Source: Ramlibacter aquaticus (GTDB taxonomy: Bacteria > Pseudomonadota > Gammaproteobacteria > Burkholderiales > Burkholderiaceae_C). Taken from it: 32,948 nucleotides of DNA. Positions 27,402 through 32,948 of this stretch are shown here, piece by piece; position 1 is the first letter of the stretch, and each line of letters opens with the position of its first letter. The stretch spans positions 1 through 32,948 of the forward strand of contig NZ_JADDOJ010000045.1 in NCBI RefSeq assembly GCF_015159745.1, read 5' to 3'. Under the pieces are notes generated by a model. The model was given only the letters and a program-made list of their open reading frames with translations. It ran no database searches and had not been told where the DNA came from. The position numbers and the translations under genes are program-made.

Positions 27402-29678
27402 TTAGCGGATTGCGGCCCCCGCGCCCTTGACCTGGGTCGCTGTGGCCGTGCGGCGGCCGCGCAGCAGGTTCAGCACATACACCGCCAGGAAGGCCGTGCC
27501 GATGGTGAACACGATGTCGCCCGGCACGCGCAGCCAGACCATGGCCTCCATGAACCGCGAATGCACCACCTCGGGCGAACGGGCGTACCACATGCCGCGG
27601 GAGATGCTGGCCCAGGCCTGGTAGATGCCGGCCGGCACCAGCGACAGGAACACCATCATGGCCAGGCCGATGTTCAGGCCCCAGTAGGCCGGGCGCAGCA
27701 GCCGGTCGGCGTGCAGGCTGCGGTCGTACAGGCCGCGCAGGCAGAACAGCATCAGGCCGATGCCCAGCATGCCGTACACGCCAAAGAGGGCGGCGTGGCC
27801 GTGCGCGGCCGTCATGTTCAGGCCCTGCACGTAGTACAGCGAGGCCGGCGGGTTGATGGTGAAGCCCAGCAGGCCGGCGCCCACGGTGTTCCAGAAGCCC
27901 ACGGCGACGAAGCACAGCACCGGCCAGCGGTAGGCGGACAGCCAGGCCACGCCCTGGGCGCGCTGCCAGGTCTGCAGGGCCTCCAGGCCGATCAGGGTGA
28001 GCGGCACCACCTCCAGGGCCGAGAACACCGCGCCCACGGCGATCACCGAGGTCGGCGTGCCGGTCCAGTACAGGTGGTGCAGCGTGCCCAGGATGCCGCC
28101 GAACAGGAACACGATGGTCTCGGCGATGATGGCGCGGTTGGCCGAGCTGGCGCGGATCAGGCCGAGCCTGGTGAAGAGCAGGGCGATCACGGCGGTGGCG
28201 AACACCTCGAAGAAGCCTTCCACCCAGAGGTGGACCAGCCACCAGCGCCAGTACTCGATCAGCGAGTAGTGGGTGTGCTGGCCCCAGGCCAGCGAGCTGG
28301 CGTAGAAGCCGCCGATGCAGGTGGCCGACAGGAACACCATGGCGATCAGGCCGCGGCTTTCCGAGGGCGTGGTCAGCGCGGGCCAGAGGCCGCGGCCGAG
28401 CAGGAAGGCCCAGAACAGCAGGCCGACAAACAGCAGGATCTGCCAGACGCGGCCCATGCTGGTGTATTCCAGGCCCTGGTTGCCCAGCCAGAAGCTGAAG
28501 TCCACGCCCTGGTGCTGCAGCGAGCCCAGCCAGCCGGTCAGGGTGGAGCCGACCACGATGGCGATCAGGGCCCAGAACAGCAGGTCCACGCCCAGCTTCT
28601 GCAGCCTGGGCTCGCGCCCGCCGAGCAGCGGGGCGATGTACAGGCCGGTGGCCAGCCAGGCGGTGGCGATCCAGAACACGCCGACCTGGGTGTGCACGGT
28701 GCGGCTCACCACATAGGGCAGCACCTGCGCCAGCGGCAGGCCGAAGAAGGACTCGCCTTCGACCGCGTAGTGCGCGGTCACCACGCCCATGCCGATCTGC
28801 AGCAGCAGCAGGCCGACCACGGCGAAGAAGTACTTGCGGGTGGCGCGCATCGAGGGCGTGGCCAGCGCGCCGCCCAGCGGGTCGGCAGCCGGGATGACGG
28901 GCGGCTCCTCGTGCTTGCCGGCGCCGTGCAGCCACAGCATGGCGGCGATGCCGGCGAGCAGCAGGATGATGCTGGCCATGGACCACACGGCGGCCGAGGT
29001 GCCCATGCGGTTGCCCACCAGCGGCTCGTACGGCCAGTTGCTGGTGTACGAGAGGCCGGCTTCCTCGGGGCGGTCGGTGGACGCGGCCCACGAGGTCCAG
29101 AAGAAGAAGGCGCCCAGGTCGGCCCGGTCGGCCGCCGAGAGCACCTCGCCGCTGCGCATGGCGTACTGCTCGCGCAGCGAGTCCAGCGACGCGGCGTCGC
29201 CGAACAGCCCGTCGTAGTGGGCGGCGACGGCGCGGATCGCGGCGGCGCGGGCGTCGGACACGGTCACCGTGCCGCTGGCCGCGTCGTAGGTGTTGGTGCG
29301 CATCTCGGCCTGCAGCGCGGCGTCCACCGCGGCGCGTGCGGGCAGGGCCAGGGTGGACGGATCGCTGGTCAGGGCCTTGGCGCGCAGCTCGCGCAGGGTG
29401 CTGGCCTCGCGGTGCAGCCAGTCGGCCGACCAGTCGGGGGCGACGTAGGCGCCATGGCCCCACACCGTGCCCTGCTGCTGGCCGCCGGCGGCGAGCCAGA
29501 CCTGCTGGCCGTGGCGGATCTGTTCACCGGTGAACAGCGTCTGGCCACTGGACGTGGCGACCCGCTCCGGGATGGGGGGCGCCGTCAGGTAGATCTGCCA
29601 GCCCAGGTAGCCCAGCGCGCCGAACGACAGCACGAAGACCAACCCGAGCCAGCGCCACAGGTTCTTGCTGCTTCTCAT
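27402..29678 (-). CDS. norZ: Quinol-dependent nitric oxide reductase (qNOR)
   Basis: The 758-residue product reduces two NO to N2O using quinol. The N-terminal extension (about 1-225: one membrane helix, then a periplasmic fold with no heme-binding CxxCH) is the mark of the single-subunit qNOR rather than cNOR. Conserved metal ligands follow: HTQVGVFW for low-spin heme, WWLVHLWVEGFFEV (with the His and Glu of the FeB site), TLHHLYW and AAHGHAALFG for heme b3. About 14 membrane helices in all. A strong ribosome-binding site (TGAGGAAACC) precedes the ATG at 29678. It is divergent from nirK; the shared region holds FNR-type and NsrR-type boxes. It serves denitrification, NO detoxification or both; no nar, nap or nos gene is in the window. 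Confidence 0.95.
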   Translation of the reverse strand: MRSSKNLWRWLGLVFVLSFGALGYLGWQIYLTAPPIPERVATSSGQTLFTGEQIRHGQQVWLAAGGQQQGTVWGHGAYVAPDWSADWLHREASTLRELRAKALTSDPSTLALPARAAVDAALQAEMRTNTYDAASGTVTVSDARAAAIRAVAAHYDGLFGDAASLDSLREQYAMRSGEVLSAADRADLGAFFFWTSWAASTDRPEEAGLSYTSNWPYEPLVGNRMGTSAAVWSMASIILLLAGIAAMLWLHGAGKHEEPPVIPAADPLGGALATPSMRATRKYFFAVVGLLLLQIGMGVVTAHYAVEGESFFGLPLAQVLPYVVSRTVHTQVGVFWIATAWLATGLYIAPLLGGREPRLQKLGVDLLFWALIAIVVGSTLTGWLGSLQHQGVDFSFWLGNQGLEYTSMGRVWQILLFVGLLFWAFLLGRGLWPALTTPSESRGLIAMVFLSATCIGGFYASSLAWGQHTHYSLIEYWRWWLVHLWVEGFFEVFATAVIALLFTRLGLIRASSANRAIIAETIVFLFGGILGTLHHLYWTGTPTSVIAVGAVFSALEVVPLTLIGLEALQTWQRAQGVAWLSAYRWPVLCFVAVGFWNTVGAGLLGFTINPPASLYYVQGLNMTAAHGHAALFGVYGMLGIGLMLFCLRGLYDRSLHADRLLRPAYWGLNIGLAMMVFLSLVPAGIYQAWASISRGMWYARSPEVVHSRFMEAMVWLRVPGDIVFTIGTAFLAVYVLNLLRGRRTATATQVKGAGAAIR

Positions 29679-29693
29679 GGTTTCCTCAGGTTT

Positions 29694-29716
29694 AAGGTGT
29701 ATTTGCGGTGCATCTA
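29694..29716. promoter_or_regulatory. NsrR-type operator next to norZ
   Basis: A 23-bp imperfect palindrome starts with AAGGTGTATTT and ends with TGCATCTA. It fits the NsrR consensus half-site AAGATGYATTT at most positions. It begins 16 bases upstream of the norZ start codon and lies near the expected transcript start. Confidence 0.6.
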
Positions 29717-29743
29717 ATGTCGCGACCTGAAGCCATGGGGGTC

Positions 29744-29757
29744 TTGATGCACGTCAA
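29744..29757. promoter_or_regulatory. FNR/DNR-type box on the norZ side
   Basis: TTGATGCACGTCAA differs from the FNR consensus TTGAT-N4-ATCAA at one base. Its centre is about 45 bases from the centre of the norZ-side NsrR box, close to the -41.5 geometry of a class II activator site for norZ. Confidence 0.6.
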
Positions 29758-29791
29758 GGTCGGTGACGCGCCGGCGCTCGAATCGCCACGC

Positions 29792-29805
29792 TTGAGATTC
29801 GTCAA
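29792..29805. promoter_or_regulatory. FNR/DNR-type box on the nirK side
   Basis: TTGAGATTCGTCAA keeps both TTGA/TCAA arms and differs from TTGAT-N4-ATCAA at two inner bases. Its centre is 41.5 bases from the centre of the nirK-side NsrR box, the classical activator distance if transcription starts within that box. Confidence 0.5.
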
Positions 29806-29828
29806 GGTGCGCGGCCGGGTGTCCAACT

Positions 29829-29851
29829 AAGGTGCACACCAGATACACCTT
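29829..29851. promoter_or_regulatory. NsrR-type operator upstream of nirK
   Basis: AAGGTGCA (29829-29836) and TACACCTT (29844-29851) form an inverted pair with a 7-base spacer and one Y/R variation. The half-site matches that of the norZ-side box. It ends 24 bases before the nirK ATG, where it could cover the transcript start. Confidence 0.6.
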
Positions 29852-29875
29852 ATTACCCCTGCCAAGGAGCCTCTC

Positions 29876-31405
29876 ATGAACAAGCCACACCGCCTGCGCA
29901 TGCTTTCCATGCTCGCCGGCCTGTGCCTGCCGCTGCTCGCGGCCGCTGCCGGTGCCAGTGCGGGCGCCACCGCGGCCACCGCCGTTCCCGGCAACGCGCC
30001 GGCCGCCGCCCGCATGCCGGGCGATTTCGGCCCGCCCCAGGGCGCGCCCATCCACGCCGTGCTCACCAGTCCGCCCCACGTGCCGCCGCCGGTGAACCGC
30101 AGTTACCCGGCCAAGGTCATCGTCGACCTGGAGGTGGTGGAAAAGCAGATGCAGATCTCCGAGGGCGTGAACTACACCTTCTGGACCTTCGGGGGCAGCG
30201 TGCCGGGCAGCTTCATCCGCGTGCGCCAGGGCGACACGGTGGAGTTCCACCTGAAGAACCACCCCAGCAGCAAGATGCCGCACAACATCGACCTGCACGG
30301 CGTGACCGGCCCCGGCGGCGGCGCGGCCTCCAGCTTCACCGCGCCCGGCCATGAGTCGCAGTTCACCTTCAAGGCGCTGAACGAGGGCATCTACGTCTAC
30401 CACTGCGCCACCGCGCCCGTGGGGATGCACGTGGCCAACGGCATGTACGGCCTGATCCTGGTGGAGCCGCCCAACGGCCTGCCCAAGGTGGACAAGGAGT
30501 ACTACGTGATGCAGGGTGACTTCTACACCCAGGGCAAGTACCGCGAGAAGGGCGACCAGGCCTTCGACATGGAGAAGGCGATCGCCGAGCAGCCGACCTA
30601 TGTGCTGTTCAACGGCGCCGAGGGCGCGCTCACCGGCGACAAGGCGATCACCGCCAAGGTCGGCGAGAAGGTGCGCCTGTTCGTGGGCAACGGCGGGCCC
30701 AACCTGGTGTCCAGCTTCCACGTCATCGGCGCCATCTTCGACCAGGTGCGCTACGAGGGCGGCACCAACGTCCAGAAGAACGTGCAGACCACGCTGATCC
30801 CCTCCGGCGGCGCCGCGGTGGCGACCTTCACGGCGCGCGTGCCCGGCAGCTATGTGATGGTGGACCACTCCATCTTCCGCGCCTTCAACAAGGGCGCGCT
30901 GGCCATCCTCAAGGTCGATGGCAAGGAAGACAAGTCGATCTACTCCGGCAAGGAGCTGGATGCGGTGTACCTGGGCGACCGCGCGCAGCCCAACATGCAG
31001 GCGGTGGCCACCGCCGCCGCGTCGGCCAAGACCGGCAACCTGACGGTGGGGGAGCAGGTGCAGGCCGGCCAGGCGCTCTTCGCGGGGACCTGCTCGGTGT
31101 GCCACCAGGCCAACGGCGCCGGCCTGCCGGGCGTGTTCCCGCCGCTCGCGAAGTCGGACTTCCTCGCGGCCGACATCCAGCGCGCCATGGGCGTGGTGCT
31201 GCACGGCCTGTCGGGCAAGGTCACGGTGAACGGACAGGACTACAACTCGGTCATGCCGCCCATGAACCAGCTGAACGACGACGAGGTGGCCAACATCCTG
31301 ACCTACGTGCTGAACAGCTGGGGCAACGCCGGCGGCCGCGTCACCAAGGACGAGGTCAAGGCCAGGCGCGCCGCGGGCGGCGCCACGGCCAGCACCGGCC
31401 ACTGA
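29876..31405 (+). CDS. nirK: Copper nitrite reductase NirK with fused cytochrome c domain
   Basis: The 509-residue periplasmic enzyme reduces nitrite to NO. A Sec signal peptide (about 1-29) is followed by two cupredoxin domains. Type 1 copper ligands are His136, Cys177, His185 and Met190. Type 2 ligands are His141, His176 and His331, with catalytic Asp139 and His282. The spacing Cys177-to-His185, in [18 protein letters not shown], is that of class II NirK (AniA/Ralstonia type). A C-terminal cytochrome c domain (about 390-480) binds heme through CSVCH (Cys406, Cys409, His410), with Met460 or Met463 as distal ligand, so an electron donor is tethered to the enzyme. The RBS AAGGAG is strong. nirV and a SCO gene follow. 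Confidence 0.95.
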   Translation: MNKPHRLRMLSMLAGLCLPLLAAAAGASAGATAATAVPGNAPAAARMPGDFGPPQGAPIHAVLTSPPHVPPPVNRSYPAKVIVDLEVVEKQMQISEGVNYTFWTFGGSVPGSFIRVRQGDTVEFHLKNHPSSKMPHNIDLHGVTGPGGGAASSFTAPGHESQFTFKALNEGIYVYHCATAPVGMHVANGMYGLILVEPPNGLPKVDKEYYVMQGDFYTQGKYREKGDQAFDMEKAIAEQPTYVLFNGAEGALTGDKAITAKVGEKVRLFVGNGGPNLVSSFHVIGAIFDQVRYEGGTNVQKNVQTTLIPSGGAAVATFTARVPGSYVMVDHSIFRAFNKGALAILKVDGKEDKSIYSGKELDAVYLGDRAQPNMQAVATAAASAKTGNLTVGEQVQAGQALFAGTCSVCHQANGAGLPGVFPPLAKSDFLAADIQRAMGVVLHGLSGKVTVNGQDYNSVMPPMNQLNDDEVANILTYVLNSWGNAGGRVTKDEVKARRAAGGATASTGH

Positions 31406-31419
31406 GCACGGAGCCCGGC

Positions 31420-32196
31420 ATGAAGCGCATCACGCGTGGGCTGGCCGTGCTGGCCGCGGCACTGGCGCCGCTCTGGGCCGGTGCGGCCGACTACCTGCCG
31501 CTGCCCGGGGGACGCTTCACCAGCGTGCTGCCGCAGGGGGCGGTGGCCACCGTGGCGAGCGCGGTGGAGATCGCGCCCTTCGCCATGCGCAGCGCGCCGG
31601 TGAGCGTGGCCGAGTTCGCGGCCTTCCTGGCCGCCCATCCCGAATGGCAACGCGGCCGGGCCCCGGCGATCTTCGCCGGGCCCGGCTACCTGGCCGGCTG
31701 GGCCGGCCCGGCCGACCCCGGCAGCCTGCAGGGGCCGTCGGCGGTGACCCAGGTCAGCTGGTTCGCGGCGCGCGCCTACTGCGAGAGCGAGGACGCGCGG
31801 CTGCCGACCTGGCTGGAGTGGGAGTACGCGGCCGCCGCCGACGCGATGCGCACCGACGCCCGTGCCGACCCGGCCTGGCGCCAGCGCATCCTCTCCTGGT
31901 ACGAGAGCCCGGCCGGCGCGCAGCCCGGTGCGGTGGGCGGTCCGCCCAACGCCTATGGCGTGCGCGACCTGCACGGCCTGGTGTGGGAGTGGGTGGACGA
32001 CTACAACGCGCTCTTCATCGCCGGCGACAGCCGCACCCAGGGCGACCCGGACCTGCTGAAGTTCTGCGGCGCCGGTGCGCTCAACATCATCGACCGCGAC
32101 AGCTACGCCGTGCTCATGCGCATCGCGCTGCTGTCCTCCCTCAACGCACCCGACTCCACCGGCAGCCTGGGCTTCCGCTGCGTGCACGGGTCCTGA
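31420..32196 (+). CDS. nirV: NirV: formylglycine-generating-enzyme-like (SUMF1) protein
   Basis: The 258-residue product has a signal peptide (MKRITRGLAVLAAALAPLWAGAA) and a SUMF1/FGE-sulfatase-type fold, shown by APVSVAEFAAFLAAHPEW, TQVSWFAARAYCESEDARLPTWLEWEYAA, NAYGVRDLHGLVWEWVDDYN and a C-terminal LGFRCV. This is the pattern of NirV, found beside nirK in many denitrifiers and thought to take part in NirK maturation or activity, although its reaction is not settled. It starts 14 bases after the nirK stop and ends 18 bases before the SCO gene, so the three are probably co-transcribed. One cysteine of the pair used by true formylglycine-generating enzymes cannot be assigned with confidence from sequence alone. 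Confidence 0.87.
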   Translation: MKRITRGLAVLAAALAPLWAGAADYLPLPGGRFTSVLPQGAVATVASAVEIAPFAMRSAPVSVAEFAAFLAAHPEWQRGRAPAIFAGPGYLAGWAGPADPGSLQGPSAVTQVSWFAARAYCESEDARLPTWLEWEYAAAADAMRTDARADPAWRQRILSWYESPAGAQPGAVGGPPNAYGVRDLHGLVWEWVDDYNALFIAGDSRTQGDPDLLKFCGAGALNIIDRDSYAVLMRIALLSSLNAPDSTGSLGFRCVHGS

Positions 32197-32214
32197 TTCA
32201 TCGCAAGGACGGCC

Positions 32215-32814
32215 ATGCACGCCTCATCCCTTCTCTCGCGCCGGCAACTGCTGGCCTCGGCCGGCCTGCTGGCCGGCGCCTCGCTGCTGGCGCCGCGCAC
32301 CGCGCGCGCCGCGGCGCCGGACAGTTCGGTCTACCAGCTGGACGCCACCCTCACCGACCAGGACGGGCGCGCCTTCGCCTTCGAGTCGCTGCGCGGCACG
32401 CCGCTGCTGGTGAGCATGTTCTACACCTCCTGCGACATGGTCTGCCCCATGATCTTCGAGACGGTGCACGCCACGCTGCGCGCGCTGCCCGAGGCGGAGC
32501 GGGCGTCCGCCCGCGTGCTCATGGTGAGCTTCGACCCGGCGCGCGACAGCGTGGCGGTGCTGCGCAAGACCGCCGACCAGCGCCATTGCGATGCGCGCTG
32601 GACCCTGGCCCGCGCGGACGACGCGACCACGCGCAAGTTCGCCGCCGTGTTCAACGTGCAGTACCGCCGCATCTCCAACGGCGAGTTCAACCACTCCAGC
32701 CAGGTGGTGCTGCTGGACCGCCAGGGCCGCATCGCGGCGCGCAGCGGCAAGCTGGGGCCCGCCGACCCGGCCATGGTGAAGGCGGTGCATGCCGCCTTCG
32801 CCCAGTCGGCCTGA
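32215..32814 (+). CDS. SCO1/SenC-family copper chaperone
   Basis: The 199-residue product has a thioredoxin-like fold exported by a signal peptide with a twin-arginine-like start (SRRQLLASAG). The SCO copper site is complete: Cys73 and Cys77 in TSCDMVCP and His160 in NGEFNHSSQV. SCO proteins load copper into oxidases and other periplasmic cuproenzymes. Here it is third in the nirK-nirV operon, so delivering copper to NirK or keeping its cysteines reduced is a reasonable inference. The gene stops 10 bases before the start of the insertion element. Confidence 0.9.
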   Translation: MHASSLLSRRQLLASAGLLAGASLLAPRTARAAAPDSSVYQLDATLTDQDGRAFAFESLRGTPLLVSMFYTSCDMVCPMIFETVHATLRALPEAERASARVLMVSFDPARDSVAVLRKTADQRHCDARWTLARADDATTRKFAAVFNVQYRRISNGEFNHSSQVVLLDRQGRIAARSGKLGPADPAMVKAVHAAFAQSA

Positions 32815-32866
32815 GCGGGTGCTAGTGTCCTGTCCCGCTAATTCATAGGCACGAAAACTGCATGGG

Positions 32867-32892
32867 ATGAGGCATCCTCGGAGATGCCTCAT
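32867..32892 (+). repeat. Perfect hairpin covering the transposase start codon
   Basis: ATGAGGCATC (32867-32876), loop CTCGGA, GATGCCTCAT (32883-32892) form a perfect 10-bp stem whose 3' arm includes the AT of the predicted ATG at 32891. In read-through RNA this would bury the start codon. Confidence 0.5.
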
Positions 32893-32948
32893 GCCCAATG
32901 CATATACCCGCACCAGCAACATCGAGCTCACTGACGCGGAGCGCGCGG
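32891..32948 (+). CDS. Partial transposase, N-terminus only
   Basis: From the ATG at 32891 the frame stays open to the window end: MPNAYTRTSNIELTDAERA. The ELTDAERA-type beginning is common in IS630-family transposases, ahead of their helix-turn-helix and the DDE domain. Nineteen residues only are visible, so the family is a tentative call. An earlier ATG at 32884 is closed by a stop within the window and is not the start. Confidence 0.45.
   Translation, partial: MPNAYTRTSNIELTDAERA

Larger units (their letters stand above)
32825..32948 (+). mobile_element. Left end of an insertion sequence, probably IS630 family, cut by the window edge
   Basis: Right after a TA at 32823-32824 begins GTGTCCTGTCCCGCTAATTC, a typical imperfect terminal-repeat-like end. 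TA targeting and a transposase whose N-terminus reads NIELTDAERA both suit IS630. A 10-bp hairpin (32867-32892) and a start codon follow. The right end lies outside the window, so the terminal repeat, its length and the TA duplication cannot be verified. The element sits 10 bases behind the SCO gene. Confidence 0.55.

Noticed and set aside
26916..29717. A long plus-strand open frame opposite nsrR and norZ
   Set aside because: Its product is Gly/His/Gln-rich without family features, and it runs across the norZ regulatory region; it is an antisense shadow.

Overview
The window is about 33 kb of very GC-rich bacterial chromosome. Gene density, codon use, domain composition and family types (Cache-domain chemoreceptors, CoxMSL-type hydroxylase, Liv-type ABC transporters, class II NirK with a cytochrome c tail, quinol-type NorB) suggest a beta-proteobacterium of the Burkholderiales, probably Comamonadaceae. 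That assignment is an inference from gene content. There is no rRNA, tRNA, CRISPR array or prophage, and no gene-free stretch longer than 200 bases.

Layout. 1-2.5 kb: a chemoreceptor (minus) behind a sigma-28-like promoter, a small STAS/SpoIIAA-like protein and a small cupin. 2.6-9.5 kb: a signalling block with a soluble multi-PAS hybrid histidine kinase, a convergent OmpR-type response regulator and a membrane-anchored hybrid kinase. 9.6-21.4 kb: a divergent catabolic locus. On the minus strand lies coxG-coxM-coxS-coxL, encoding a molybdenum hydroxylase with a CoxG-like protein. On the plus strand lie a TetR regulator, a VOC-fold protein, a flavin hydroxylase resembling 2,6-dihydroxypyridine 3-hydroxylase, and a complete five-gene Liv-type ABC importer. 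Together they read as uptake and two successive hydroxylations of an N-heteroaromatic or similar ring compound, possibly followed by a VOC-enzyme step. 21.4-23.4 kb: a second chemoreceptor directly after the transporter, behind two back-to-back sigma-28-like promoter motifs. 23.5-25.7 kb: a small glycine-zipper protein, a metallophosphoesterase and a divergent nucleotidyltransferase-fold protein. 25.7-32.8 kb: a nitrite/NO module. norZ (qNOR), nsrR and nnrS run on the minus strand; nirK, nirV and a SCO-type copper chaperone run on the plus strand. 32.8 kb to the end: the left end of an insertion sequence, probably IS630-type, cut off by the window edge.

How the parts work together. NirK reduces nitrite to NO, NirV and SCO probably help its maturation, NorZ removes NO, NnrS protects against it and NsrR senses it. 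The 197-bp region between norZ and nirK carries two FNR-type boxes and two NsrR-type boxes in mirrored order, so each gene appears to be switched on by low oxygen and released from repression by NO. The catabolic locus has an inverted repeat at the coxG/tetR divergence that could let the TetR protein control both arms.

Most notable for follow-up: the putative heteroaromatic locus, the mirrored FNR/NsrR control region, the head-to-head sigma-28-like motifs (one pointing antisense into livF), a multi-hairpin repeat that forms part of the coxG reading frame, and the metallophosphoesterase/nucleotidyltransferase pair.
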